Shown here one piece after another: positions 24,899 through 34,389 of a stretch of DNA of 64,000 bases. A model generated the notes under the pieces. That model worked only from the letters and a program-made list of their open reading frames with translations, made no database searches and was not told the origin of the DNA. The position numbers and the translations under genes are program-made. Source of the stretch: Desmonostoc muscorum LEGE 12446 (GTDB taxonomy: Bacteria; Cyanobacteriota; Cyanobacteriia; Cyanobacteriales; Nostocaceae); NCBI RefSeq assembly GCF_015207005.2, contig NZ_JADEXS020000001.1:5851001-5915000 (forward strand), written 5' to 3'. Each line of letters opens with the position of its first letter. Position 1 is the stretch's first letter.

Positions 24899-25135
24899 TT
24901 AGTTGGCAGCGAAAAGTTTAGCCAGTCCACCCAAAAGACCTGCTGCTACATTGGTGTTTTGAATGCCGAGTACGTTCACATTTATATCATTAAGACTTCC
25001 GTTGAGGATGTTTACATTTCCCACATCTAGGAAGTCATCATCAGAACCAGTTCCCCCGATTACTGCACTGATTTCTTCTTCGTTCAACTCTGTCATAACT
25101 GCGATTTCTTCTTGTTCAAAAGTGATATGTGACAT
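24899..25135 (-). CDS. Double-glycine leader precursor peptide, bacteriocin-like
   Basis: A 78-residue precursor. Leader 1-28 ends in TELNEEEISAVIGG, the E/L/I pattern plus Gly-Gly recognised by C39 peptidases. The predicted 50-residue core starts TGSDDDFLDVGN, is Asn/Val/Ile/Leu-rich with an alternating pattern (VNILNGSLNDINVNVLG), and ends in a Gly/Ala/Leu helix-like tail (AAGLLGGLAKLFAAN). It has no Cys, so lanthipeptide-type crosslinks are unlikely. ATG at 25135 is chosen because AAGGAAG lies eight bases upstream; an upstream in-frame ATG at 25192 would add an unlikely extension. It is the first gene before the adaptor and two ABC genes, and no modifying enzyme lies nearby, so an unmodified class II-like secreted peptide is the simplest reading. 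Confidence 0.8.
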   Translation of the reverse strand: MSHITFEQEEIAVMTELNEEEISAVIGGTGSDDDFLDVGNVNILNGSLNDINVNVLGIQNTNVAAGLLGGLAKLFAAN

Positions 25136-25524
25136 CAGAATTTCTTCCTTATACAAAATGAGGTTAATTATTTCACTAAGAATCCCAGACAAACAAAGTT
25201 GTCAGCTACCCCAAAAAAATGAGTATCCAGAGACTTTTAATTACGCTTGGCAGCCAGAAGTTTGGTTACTAAACGTTTTATTTCTTAGTGAAAATTGCTA
25301 ATGGTTAACTTACAAAAAATGAATGAAAAAAGCAAGGTTATTCAGAATACTTCCCACTTTTCCCACCAAAACCCACTTTTCCCACTTTAGTGGTGTCAAA
25401 GGAATTGGGGATTGGGTACTAAGAAAGTTCTTCACTAATACCTGCTTTCAAACTGGAAACATAGGTTGAGTTAAGGTTAGGACAACGCAACAAAGCAACG
25501 TCAACGTCGAGGCTTCAAAACGCG

Positions 25525-25655
25525 CTATAGCAGTCCTAAATCATTTGTGAGAATTTGAAATTGTTGCTACCCCCCCCCCATAGTTCCCCCCTTGGGAAGA
25601 GGGTGTTTGAAAACGGGGGGTGAATTTTATTACAACTCATTTAGGATTGCTATAG
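25525..25655. mobile_element. MITE-like element with CTATAGCA TIRs
   Basis: This 131-bp element has imperfect terminal inverted repeats: CTATAGCAGTCCTAAATCA at the left and the complement of CTATAGCAATCCTAAATGA at the right. The centre contains a C9 run and GGGGGG stretches (CCCCCCTTGGGAAGAGGG). It lies in the 740-bp spacer upstream of ATPase copy B. No gene is seen in 25136-25875. Confidence 0.65.
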
Positions 25656-25875
25656 TACCTTACGGCGTAAATAGAGCAACCATTGGAAATACCTAAAAAG
25701 TTCATTTCAGAATACTTTTGACTTCATAGCGGCACTTGTCCCCAGTCGCTAATCATCTCGATCAAAATACTCCTGACAATTTTTTTTCTTCAACAAGTAT
25801 TTATTCGGTAGTATGATATTATTAGTAAATAAAATCTAGTACATTTACATAACAAATTTTAACTTTTTAATATCC

Positions 25876-27258
25876 GTGGAAGATATTCTGCAAGCTGTAG
25901 AAAGAATTCTGCAAGACAAACCTCTTGCTTCCATTCAGCTGTTTGTGCTGTATCAATCGTGGTTGGGTAAAACTTATGGCGAAATGTCAAAAACATCAGG
26001 TTATGGCAATCACTACATCAAAGAAGTTGGCTCTCAGTTGTGGCAAGACCTTTCTCTAGCACTTGGAAAAAGAGTAACAAAAAAAAATCTGCATGTAGCC
26101 TTAAGCAAACATCTGCAAGACAGAATTGGTCATCAGCGGAATCAGACCGAACAAAACTTCAGAAGACAATCTAGCTTAGAAATGGTTTTTCCTGACTTGT
26201 TCTTAGGTAGCGAGATAGATTATCCCAGTGGTCCAGTGTCACTGGATTCTCCTTTATACATCAATCGCCCTCCACTAGAAGAACTGATTTGTAAAGAGAT
26301 ATTACACCCTGGTTGCTTAATCAGAATTAAAGCACCTAGAAAAATGGGAAAAAGTTCCCTGCTTAACCGAATGATTGCTTATGCTAAAGAGCAGGATTAT
26401 CAAATTATCTACTTGGACTTTCAAGAAGCTGACCAAGAAGTTTTTACTTCCTTAGATAAATTTTTACGTTGGTTCTGTCTTTATGTCACCAGGCAGTTAA
26501 ACCTCGTTCCCTGTCTAGATGATTTTTGGGATACAGAAATGGGCAGCAAAGTCAGCTGCAAAATCTATTTTGAAGGGTATCTATTACAGTACATTACTGA
26601 AAGTCCTGTGGTTTTAGCTTTGAATGAAGTGCAGCGAGTTTTTGAACATCCGAATATTGCCCAAGACTTTTTGCCAATGCTGCGATTTTGGCACGAACAA
26701 GCAAAGCAAGACAGGTTATGGCAAAAACTACGAATGGTGGTAGTTCACACCACAGAAATCTATGTTCCCCTGAAGCTCAACCAATCGCCTTTTAATGTCG
26801 GGATTACAATTACTCTACCACCGTTTACCCTCAAGCAAGTACAGGATTTAGCATTGCGTTACGGGCTAGAGTGGGTAGCAGATTCCGAAGGATTACGACG
26901 CCTTGAACCTCTACAAGCAATGGTGGGCGGACATCCTTATTTGGTGAGTCTTGCACTATATCATTTATCTGGGCAAGAAATGACCTTAGAAATGTTATTA
27001 GAAACAGCATCCACACCAGCGGGAATTTACACTCAGCATTTACGAGAACTGCTAAGTTTACTGCAAAAAGAACCAGAATTAATGTCTGCTATGCAACAGG
27101 TAATTGCCAGCGATGACAAGGTAGAATTAGATGCGATCGCAGCTTATAAACTAGAAAGCATGGGTTTAGTTCAACTCAATGGCAATCAAGCTTGTGTCAT
27201 GTGTGAATTATATCGTCTTTATTTTAGCCAACAGCTTGCAAAGCACTCAGAATGCTAA
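25876..27258 (+). CDS. AAA-like (AAA_35 type) ATPase with N-terminal HTH-like domain, copy B
   Basis: A 460-residue paralogue of the protein at 15762-17132, with the same GTG start context and architecture: HTH-like 1-80, variable linker 80-125, AAA_35-type domain to the end. Walker A is APRKMGKSSLL, and the Walker B region again reads LALNEVQRVF with Asn in place of the usual Asp. N-terminal and linker parts are moderately diverged from copy A, while the ATPase part is almost identical, a pattern typical of gene conversion or a partial recent duplication. It is followed 98 bp later by a third AAA_35 gene on the same strand, which may be co-transcribed. Target and partner are unknown. Confidence 0.85.
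   Translation: MEDILQAVERILQDKPLASIQLFVLYQSWLGKTYGEMSKTSGYGNHYIKEVGSQLWQDLSLALGKRVTKKNLHVALSKHLQDRIGHQRNQTEQNFRRQSSLEMVFPDLFLGSEIDYPSGPVSLDSPLYINRPPLEELICKEILHPGCLIRIKAPRKMGKSSLLNRMIAYAKEQDYQIIYLDFQEADQEVFTSLDKFLRWFCLYVTRQLNLVPCLDDFWDTEMGSKVSCKIYFEGYLLQYITESPVVLALNEVQRVFEHPNIAQDFLPMLRFWHEQAKQDRLWQKLRMVVVHTTEIYVPLKLNQSPFNVGITITLPPFTLKQVQDLALRYGLEWVADSEGLRRLEPLQAMVGGHPYLVSLALYHLSGQEMTLEMLLETASTPAGIYTQHLRELLSLLQKEPELMSAMQQVIASDDKVELDAIAAYKLESMGLVQLNGNQACVMCELYRLYFSQQLAKHSEC
26314..27240 (+). repeat. Direct repeat, right copy (about 0.93 kb, near-identical)
   Basis: Partner of 16196-17128, same orientation, 10.1 kb apart. Recombination between the two would remove the precursor, adaptor and both ABC genes and leave one hybrid ATPase gene. 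Confidence 0.85.
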
Positions 27259-27355
27259 TACTTCTGGTAAAATCTTGAAAAGTAAATAATTAAAATATTC
27301 ATTTTTGTTCTTAGATAACTTATTTGATAAAGCAAGAGAAGATATTTAAAATCAA

Positions 27356-28903
27356 ATGAACAATTATCGATACCAAGTTGGTGGTACCCTCACGAGTGAT
27401 GCTCCTAGCTATGTTGAGCGCAAGGCAGATGTCAATCTCTACCATGCTTTAAAACAAGGTGAATTTTGCTATATCCTCAGCTGTAGGCAAATGGGCAAAT
27501 CCTCACTGATGGTGAAAACAAAACATCGGTTACAAGAAGAGGGTTTTCGATGCGCCACCGTTGATATGACCAATATTGGTTGTGAAAATATCACTCCAGA
27601 ACAGTGGTACAAAGGAGTAGCAGGCGATTTATGGTTAGGTTTTCAGCTATTAGGAAAAGTTAATTTAAAAACCTGGTGGCAAGAAAAAAAAGATATATCT
27701 TTAGTTCAAAAACTTAGTCACTTTATTTCAGAAATACTATTGTCTCAGTTCCCTAATGAAAGACTGTTTATTTTTATTGATGAAATTGATAGTATTTTGA
27801 GCTTAGATTTCCCAGTCGATGACTTTTTTAGCTTGATTAGATTTTGCTATAATCAACGAGCAATCAATCCAGAATACAATCGGATTACATTTGCAATTTT
27901 CGGCGTTGCGACACCTTCAGACTTAATTTTATATCGCAATCACACTACCCCATTTAATATTGGTAAAGCTATAGAAGTAAATGGTTTTACATTTGAAGAA
28001 GCTCAACCATTAGCTTTGGGGTTGGATATTCAAGGGAATAATCCCCAAAAAGTCTTGCAAGAGGTATTGTCTTGGACGCAAGGGCAACCATTTCTAACTC
28101 AAAAACTGTGTGGGCTGCTTGTCAAATTGTCTCAAGATGATCTGGGTAGAAAGCTCAAAATCCCACCTGGAACAGAAGAATTTTGGATAGAAAATGTAGT
28201 GCGATCGCATATGATCGAGAAATGGGAATCCCAAGATGAACCAGAGCATCTGAGGACAATTCGCGATCGCATTCTCAGAAACGAACAATCTGCCGCCAGA
28301 TTGCTGGGAATTTATCAGCAAATCCTCCAAGGAGTTAAAGTAGCCGTTGACGATAGTCGAGAACAGGTAGAACTTTTGCTGTCTGGTTTGGTGATTAAAA
28401 AGCAGGGTTTTCTCCGAATAAAAAACCGTATTTATGAAGAAGTTTTCAATCTAGAATGGGTTAGAAAAAAATTAGCTAACTTACGTCCTTACTACGAAAG
28501 TTTCAATGCATGGGTAGCCTCAAACCAAGAGGATGAATCTCGCCTATTGCGTGGACAAGCTTTAATTGATGCCCAAGCTTGGGCAAATGGCAAAAGTCTG
28601 AGCAACTTAGATTATCTATTTTTAGCTGCTAGTGAAGAATTAGACCGCCGAGAAATGCAGCAAGCATTAGAAGCTGAACGTGCCAAAGAAGTCGAAGCGC
28701 GACTTGCAGAAGAACAAAAAAGGCTAGCTCAACAGAGAAGATCTTCCAGAATCGTAGCACTTTTACTTCTGGGTATGACCATCAAGTTGGCGATTTCTAT
28801 CGTGTGGGGAATGTCGCTTTTACGAAAAATTGATGCTCTGCAATCACGCCTCAAATGTAATGAGATAGAGCATCAAGGCAGAGTCAAAACAATTTGTAAT
28901 TAG
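27356..28903 (+). CDS. AAA-like (AAA_35 type) ATPase with C-terminal membrane helix
   Basis: A 515-residue protein. It opens with YRYQVGGTLTSDAPSYVERK, the usual start of cyanobacterial AAA_35 proteins, then Walker A SCRQMGKSSLMVKT (about 43-56) and an intact Walker B LFIFIDEIDSIL. An α-helical region and a charged coiled coil (EAERAKEVEARLAEEQKR, about 440-460) lead to one membrane helix near 470-490 (IVALLLLGMTIKLAISIVWG). Many relatives continue after this helix with WD40 or kinase modules; this one ends 25 residues later, so it is either a natural short form or truncated. It may act with copy B just upstream. Function is probably signalling, but the substrate is unknown. Confidence 0.82.
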   Translation: MNNYRYQVGGTLTSDAPSYVERKADVNLYHALKQGEFCYILSCRQMGKSSLMVKTKHRLQEEGFRCATVDMTNIGCENITPEQWYKGVAGDLWLGFQLLGKVNLKTWWQEKKDISLVQKLSHFISEILLSQFPNERLFIFIDEIDSILSLDFPVDDFFSLIRFCYNQRAINPEYNRITFAIFGVATPSDLILYRNHTTPFNIGKAIEVNGFTFEEAQPLALGLDIQGNNPQKVLQEVLSWTQGQPFLTQKLCGLLVKLSQDDLGRKLKIPPGTEEFWIENVVRSHMIEKWESQDEPEHLRTIRDRILRNEQSAARLLGIYQQILQGVKVAVDDSREQVELLLSGLVIKKQGFLRIKNRIYEEVFNLEWVRKKLANLRPYYESFNAWVASNQEDESRLLRGQALIDAQAWANGKSLSNLDYLFLAASEELDRREMQQALEAERAKEVEARLAEEQKRLAQQRRSSRIVALLLLGMTIKLAISIVWGMSLLRKIDALQSRLKCNEIEHQGRVKTICN

Positions 28904-28950
28904 TCAAACAACTTTGGATTTTAGATCTTAGATTGGCATGAATAAAAATA

Positions 28951-28974
28951 AGCCTGCCAATCACGGCAAGCCTA
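28951..28974. terminator. Hairpin between convergent genes
   Basis: GCCTGCC and GGCAAGC arms flank AATCAC in the 180-bp gap between the ATPase gene (plus) and the sulfur-carrier gene (minus). Position suggests a bidirectional terminator; stem quality is moderate. Confidence 0.35.
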
Positions 28975-29082
28975 CATCTATTGATTTGCTAAATCTAGGT
29001 AGATACAACAGATTTCAAGAAGCCTGAAGTACACTATCTATATCTGGTAGCTAGAATTTTTAATTCTGCTGTATTCTCGGCA

Positions 29083-29358
29083 TTAACCACCAGCGACAGC
29101 AGGGACAATACTTACTTCATCCCCATCATTGAGGCGTGTATCTGCCCCTTTTAAAAAGCGAATATCTTCGTCATTAAGGTAAAAATTCACAAACCGTCGT
29201 AGCTTTCCTTCATCATCACATAATCGTGATTTGAAGCCAGGAAAGCTTTGTTCTAATGAATCCACAAGTTCAGCAATGGTGTTGCCATTGGATTCTACGA
29301 TAGCTTCGTTATTAGTAAATTGTTGAAGAGCTGTAGGAACTAAGACTTTTACGGCCAT
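29083..29358 (-). CDS. MoaD/ThiS family sulfur carrier, CysO-like
   Basis: A 91-residue ubiquitin-like protein ending in the diagnostic Gly-Gly (PAVAGG), which is adenylated and loaded with sulfur as thiocarboxylate in this family. The segments [15 protein letters not shown] and [15 protein letters not shown] resemble mycobacterial CysO more than MoaD or ThiS. CysO donates sulfide to a PLP enzyme (CysM) for cysteine synthesis. Here the upstream gene, 110 bp away on the same strand, is threonine synthase, another fold-type II PLP enzyme, and this pairing suggests amino-acid sulfur chemistry rather than molybdopterin synthesis. No E1-like or Mec hydrolase gene is in the window, so the role is inferred. 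Confidence 0.85.
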   Translation of the reverse strand: MAVKVLVPTALQQFTNNEAIVESNGNTIAELVDSLEQSFPGFKSRLCDDEGKLRRFVNFYLNDEDIRFLKGADTRLNDGDEVSIVPAVAGG

Positions 29359-29394
29359 AGAAGTAGAAAGTTTTGAGTGAAAAGTGAGGAGTCA

Positions 29395-29468
29395 GCAGTT
29401 ATGAGTTAGGAGTGAGGAGTTAGGAATAAAAAACTCATAACTCATAACTCCTAACTCCTAACTCATAA
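29395..29468. repeat. STRR with inverted halves (GAGTTAG / CTAACTC)
   Basis: AGTTATGAGTTAGGAGTGAGGAGTTAG is followed, after a short AT loop, by CTCATAACTCCTAACTCCTAACTC. The halves are complementary, so the transcript between thrC and the sulfur-carrier gene can form a long stem. Confidence 0.75.
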
Positions 29469-30776
29469 TTAAACAAGGACTTGTTGCCATTCCAAGCGAT
29501 CGAGAGTACGCGATCGCTCTAAGGCACGTTCAAAACTATCTAGTTTAGCATCAATAGTCAAGGGTTCGCCAACGTAGCCTTGTATTGCTTCTTGGGTTTT
29601 CAATCCATTGCCAGTGATGTAAACCACGGTAGTTTCATCTGGATCGATCTTGCCGGCTTCTACCAATTTTTTCAGCACGGCGACAGTTGTACCACCCGCT
29701 GTTTCTGTGAAGATGCCTTCGGTTTCTGCCAGTAGTTTGATGCCATCAATAATTTCTGCGTCATTGACTGATTCAATGTTACCACCAGTCTTCTTAGCGA
29801 TATCCACAGCATAAATGCCGTCTGCGGGGTTACCGATCGCAATTGATTTGGCAATTGTATTCGGTTTGACTGGCTTAATAAAGTCGCTTCCTTCTTTGAA
29901 TGCTTGGGCGATGGGCGAACAACCTTCAGCTTGGGCGCCGCTGAAACGGACGTTTTTACCTTCTACCAAACCAACTTCGACAAATTCTTGGAAGCCCTTA
30001 TAAATTTTGGTAAACAGCGAACCAGAAGCTAAAGGAGCAACGATATGGTCGGGTAATTGCCACCCTAATTGTTCTGCAACTTCAAAGCCTAACGTTTTGG
30101 AACCTTCAGAGTAGTAGGGACGTAGATTAATATTGACAAATCCCCAGCCGTATGTATTGGCTACTTCTGAACAAAGACGATTGACTTGATCGTAGTTGCC
30201 CTTCACAGCCATTAGGGTGGGACTGTAGATCAGGCTACCGAGAATTTTACCAGCTTCCAAATCTGCCGGGATAAACACACAGCAGTCTAAACCGGCGTGA
30301 GCTGCGATCGCTGCTGTAGAATTTGCCAAGTTACCAGTGCTAGCGCAGGAAACAGTGGAAAAACCCAACTCTCGCGCTCTGGTGAGGGCGACTGACACCA
30401 CCCGATCCTTAAAGCTGAGGGTGGGCATATTCACGGCATCATTTTTAATATAAAGCTTGTTTAGACCCAGGCGGCGGGCAAGACGGTGGGAACGAACCAA
30501 CGGGGTCATACCGGTTCCCACATCTATAACATTATTAGTTGCGACAGGCAAAAACGGACGGTAGCGCCAAATTGAATTAGGCCCGGCTTGAATTGTTTCA
30601 CGAGTGACAGAGAGACGCAGAGCGCTGTAGTCATACTTGACTTCCAAAGGTCCAAAGCATAACTCACAAACATTCTTGGCTTTGGGTTCATATTCCGCAC
30701 CACATTCCTTACACTTCAAGGCTTTAAAAAATGTGGCATTGCTGACTTGGGATTGGGTTGTGATTGCCTGAGTCAT
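29469..30776 (-). CDS. thrC: Threonine synthase
   Basis: A 435-residue PLP enzyme converting O-phosphohomoserine to threonine. The N terminus has a rubredoxin-like zinc knuckle C22-x2-C25 ... C37-x2-C40 (KCKECGAEYEP and CELCFGP), common in this class. The PLP lysine is K123 in MPTLSFKDRVVSVA. Substrate and cofactor motifs CASTGNLANS, PLASGSLFTKI and ETAGGTTVAVL follow. Length is normal. It is the first gene of a probable two-gene unit with the CysO-like carrier. A perfect 16-bp inverted repeat lies about 70 bp upstream of its start. Confidence 0.95.
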   Translation of the reverse strand: MTQAITTQSQVSNATFFKALKCKECGAEYEPKAKNVCELCFGPLEVKYDYSALRLSVTRETIQAGPNSIWRYRPFLPVATNNVIDVGTGMTPLVRSHRLARRLGLNKLYIKNDAVNMPTLSFKDRVVSVALTRARELGFSTVSCASTGNLANSTAAIAAHAGLDCCVFIPADLEAGKILGSLIYSPTLMAVKGNYDQVNRLCSEVANTYGWGFVNINLRPYYSEGSKTLGFEVAEQLGWQLPDHIVAPLASGSLFTKIYKGFQEFVEVGLVEGKNVRFSGAQAEGCSPIAQAFKEGSDFIKPVKPNTIAKSIAIGNPADGIYAVDIAKKTGGNIESVNDAEIIDGIKLLAETEGIFTETAGGTTVAVLKKLVEAGKIDPDETTVVYITGNGLKTQEAIQGYVGEPLTIDAKLDSFERALERSRTLDRLEWQQVLV

Positions 30777-30845
30777 AAACGAGCTTTCCCTGTCTGTCTG
30801 TCTATCAACTGTCGCCTGATACTAACACGAGTAAAAATACCAGTC

Positions 30846-30878
30846 AAACATACCCGACAAATTTTGTCGGGTATGTTT
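30846..30878. promoter_or_regulatory. Perfect 16-bp inverted repeat upstream of thrC
   Basis: AAACATACCCGACAAA and TTTGTCGGGTATGTTT flank a single T. It is 70 bp upstream of the thrC start codon in the divergent spacer, where an operator or leader hairpin is expected. It does not match an STRR or a known repeat in this window. The remaining spacer to 31596 (720 bp) is AT-rich; apart from one HIP1 site near 31395, nothing else is identifiable. Confidence 0.5.
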
Positions 30879-31596
30879 AGTAGTAAAAGTAATAATTCTT
30901 GTAAAATTTTATGACTTATAATCGCAGCATCTAGTGTTTACACTTAGTTATTTCTGGTTACAAAACAAAACAATAGCTTCAAATATTCAGTCTTAATGCT
31001 GTTAGCCTGATGATAAAACTGCATTCTGGCTATGATTAATTTGCAAATATCTAAATGACTATCACTTTTTAGCAATTTAGATTACGTATTTAAGTTATCC
31101 AAATGACTTCACTTATTGAGAGTGTATATACGTAAAGTAAATGCCCAAAAGTACTTTTGTATATAAATTTTAGTGTTTTTGATATTGAATTAAATCAATC
31201 AATTTGCTACTTGTTTTGGAAAAATAAAGTTGAATTTTAACCTTTGATGTACTGATTCATGGCTAGAGAAGTTACTTATTTATACGGTGGATTTTTTTGG
31301 CAGCAAAAGTTACATTTCTACTTGCATAAACAATTCAGCAGTACGCAACAGTAAATTACCCATACTTGTGATTACTAGCCTTGATAATCAAGGGCGATCG
31401 CAAATCAGACAGGCTAATTATTTGAAGAGTATTGCCTCAATATAGCTTTCGAGGAGTGTAAACAACTTAACTCCTCAAATCTGCATTCCCGAACGTTAAA
31501 GTTTTGGGCAGATACCATCGGTAATTATTGAAAAAATTGCCGAATTTTGTCCTGCTTAAAAACCCAGGATACAAGTCCAGCAAATAAACTACACCT

Positions 31597-34143
31597 ATGG
31601 TAAAACAAAATAAACTTGTAAACAAGCAGCATCAGCGCTATCAATCTTTACTAGCAACACTATTATTAAGTAGTAACCTTTTCCAATTTATTGCACCTGT
31701 ATTAGCTGATGGAACTACTGCGGGTACATCTATCAGTAACACAGCCACAGCAACCTACGAAGATCCCAACAGTCCAGGGACAACAATCAATGCCACTTCC
31801 AATACTGTCGTTGTCACCGTGGCAGAGGTCGCTGGTATCACGGTCAGCGCATCTGGTGTCACAGATGCCACTTCTAGCCCTACCAATACCACAGTCCAGG
31901 TTGGTGACTTACTCATTTACACCTACACCTTGACCAACGTAGGTAATGACCCAACCAAATTCCATATTCCTAACCAAGCTACAACAACTGGGCCAGGTAC
32001 AGTTTCTGGAACGTTACCAAATGGTGGTACAGTTAATAGCTTGCAATATAGTACCGACGGTGGTCAAACCTGGATAAACATCCCCCAAGGTGGCGTAGAT
32101 ACACCCTCAGTTCCGGTTGGTGGTACTGTGTTGGTGCGTGTACCAATTACCGTCCAGAATGGCGCTCAAACCAATGACATAATTACTGTTACCCTTGGTA
32201 ACACTCCTGGTGATGCTCAAAACCAACTCCGGAGTCCTGATGGTGGTGACGTGTTCACCGTAGATAACGCCAATGGTGGTGCTGTTGGTGAGGTAGATGG
32301 CACACCAGTTAACGGTACACGAGAGGCTAGCGCCACCGAGCAAATTCAGGTTGGTTTAACGGTGAAGACTTACACCTTAGCCACCATTCTCAAGATTCGC
32401 AGTGGCTATAACAATGCTGGTACCACTGCAATTACAGATGACAAGCTTACTTACGATTTGAGTTTGCGAGTTGAGTCCAACGACCCCACAGGACAGGGAA
32501 TTACACCAGCACCTTTGACCGGCACAAGCATCAATGTTAATGGTGCTGCTAGCACCCGGATCTTGGTTTCTGATGCGATTCCTGCGGGTACAGATTTGGC
32601 AGCAGCACCAACTCCACCGCCTGGTTGGCAAACTGTTTATACCACTGACGCAGTTACTACAATTAATGCTAATACAGCGAGTTGGACTACGACAGCACCA
32701 GCCTCTCTAGCCTCAGTCACTCGCGTTGGTTTTATCAATAATCCAGCAATCATTACTTCCATCGCTCCTGGTACAACGGTGAATGGCTTCTCGATTCAGC
32801 TAGCCATTGAATCAACTGCAACTTCACCCTTAACCGTTGCTAACATTGCCCAATTGTTTGGTCAAACACCCAGCAGTAATCTCCCAGTATACGACGAATC
32901 CGGCGACCAAAATCCTAGCAACTACAATGGGCCACCAGGGAATATGACACCTCATGGCGTTACAGATACCAATGGTGATGGTGTTCCCGATACTCTATTG
33001 GCTGGCGACGTTGATGATGGCTATATTGGTACTCCAACAGCTCCAGAAACTGGAACTGACACAGGTAACAACAACACTGGTGATGGTACACCAGGAGGTG
33101 AGGCCAACGTCTTCACAGTGCAAGCACCTGTAGCCTCAGCGATACTCAACGGGCCGCAGAATGCGCCGGATGCGACTGGACCATCGGGTGGAACTGACGA
33201 CGACTTCACCAACAAATCTTCTCTGGTTCCTGCTGGTACAGCACCTGGTAGTTTACTCGATCCTCAGTCAGTTGGCTTCACCAACACAGTTAAGAACAGT
33301 GGTACTGACCCAGGCGTTTTGAAGCTAGAGCCAACACCACCAACAGTTCCAGGAGATTTACCGAATGGTACGAAGGTGACCATTACCTATAATAGTCAGT
33401 CAGCTGTTTATACCTACAATAATGGAGCGTTTACAGGACCTGTTACACCAATAACCATTCCCAACTTTGCTCCTAATGCAACTCTCAACTACGGTGTAGA
33501 AGTTGATTTACCTCCAGATACGCAGTTATCGACTGATATTAATAGAGGCTTCCCAGTACCCATCAGGGCTTCTATTGACAACTACACGACGGATAGTAAC
33601 GCTGATGGAATTAAGGATACTGGCAACGATAATATCTTTGATTCATCTAACAAGACTATCGATCGCGTGTACACTGGCTTTTTGAAACTGCTGAAAGTGT
33701 CACGAGTCTTACAAGGAACTGGACCTGTAGTCCAGGGCAATGACGGCACATTAAGTACCGATCCCAAGAAGCCTGCACCCGGAAACATTATTGAGTACCA
33801 AATTCAGTACAGCAATATTTCTGAGCCTCAATCTGGAAGCGGTAACGTGATTTTGAATGCTGACAAAGTTGTGATTATTGAAGATGGTACGCAAAGCCCC
33901 AACAACTGGGCAGTAGACAACGATGTCAGTGGTCAAATTGATACTAGCAACATTGTTGGCTCAGCTAAAGATTCTGGGAGTGCAACCATTCAATTCTTCA
34001 GCGGTAATCCAGCTACTAGCTCTGGGATTGACCAAACTGGAACTACGGTAAATACTGATGTAACTAAGTATGTGGATACTGTAACTGGGACGATCGCACC
34101 GGGTATTCAAAGAACATTTACGTTCCAACGCAAGGTTAATTAA
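31597..34143 (+). CDS. Secreted multi-domain DUF11-type surface protein
   Basis: An 848-residue exported protein with a Sec signal peptide ([20 protein letters not shown], ending about residue 37). The mature chain is low in Lys and Cys, rich in Thr/Pro/Gly/Asn, and built from Ig-like β-sandwich repeats of the DUF11 kind: [19 protein letters not shown] near 95, [18 protein letters not shown] near 175, [20 protein letters not shown] near 565, and [18 protein letters not shown] near 730. An Asp-rich calcium-site-like motif ([20 protein letters not shown]) lies near 455. Such proteins are cell-surface or extracellular. It is the first of four plus-strand genes ending in a large outer-membrane barrel, after an 820-bp spacer. 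An adhesive or envelope role is plausible but unproved. Confidence 0.8.
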   Translation: MVKQNKLVNKQHQRYQSLLATLLLSSNLFQFIAPVLADGTTAGTSISNTATATYEDPNSPGTTINATSNTVVVTVAEVAGITVSASGVTDATSSPTNTTVQVGDLLIYTYTLTNVGNDPTKFHIPNQATTTGPGTVSGTLPNGGTVNSLQYSTDGGQTWINIPQGGVDTPSVPVGGTVLVRVPITVQNGAQTNDIITVTLGNTPGDAQNQLRSPDGGDVFTVDNANGGAVGEVDGTPVNGTREASATEQIQVGLTVKTYTLATILKIRSGYNNAGTTAITDDKLTYDLSLRVESNDPTGQGITPAPLTGTSINVNGAASTRILVSDAIPAGTDLAAAPTPPPGWQTVYTTDAVTTINANTASWTTTAPASLASVTRVGFINNPAIITSIAPGTTVNGFSIQLAIESTATSPLTVANIAQLFGQTPSSNLPVYDESGDQNPSNYNGPPGNMTPHGVTDTNGDGVPDTLLAGDVDDGYIGTPTAPETGTDTGNNNTGDGTPGGEANVFTVQAPVASAILNGPQNAPDATGPSGGTDDDFTNKSSLVPAGTAPGSLLDPQSVGFTNTVKNSGTDPGVLKLEPTPPTVPGDLPNGTKVTITYNSQSAVYTYNNGAFTGPVTPITIPNFAPNATLNYGVEVDLPPDTQLSTDINRGFPVPIRASIDNYTTDSNADGIKDTGNDNIFDSSNKTIDRVYTGFLKLLKVSRVLQGTGPVVQGNDGTLSTDPKKPAPGNIIEYQIQYSNISEPQSGSGNVILNADKVVIIEDGTQSPNNWAVDNDVSGQIDTSNIVGSAKDSGSATIQFFSGNPATSSGIDQTGTTVNTDVTKYVDTVTGTIAPGIQRTFTFQRKVN

Positions 34144-34147
34144 TTCG

Positions 34148-34322
34148 TTGGGAGTGGGGAGTGGGGAGTGGGGAGTGGGGGAGATGGGGGAGATGAGGGA
34201 GATGAGGGAGATGGGGAGAGAAATAACTAAATGCCCAATGCCCAATGCCCAATGCCCAATGCCCAATCCCCAATGCCCAATCCCCAATCCCCAATCCCCA
34301 ATCCCCAATCCCCAATCCCCAA
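34148..34322. repeat. STRR block (GGGGAGT, GGGAGATGA, then CCCAATGC/CCCCAAT units)
   Basis: Three consecutive STRR types fill the 246-bp gap between the first two genes of the DUF11 operon. The right half has more than ten CCCAATGC or CCCCAAT units. The GGGGAGT and CCCCAAT parts are partly complementary. Confidence 0.88.
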
Positions 34323-34389
34323 AGATGACTATTTTTGAGTACAACCAGGGAAAGATAAGTCAACAATCAAGATTCTGGAAGCTATTTAT

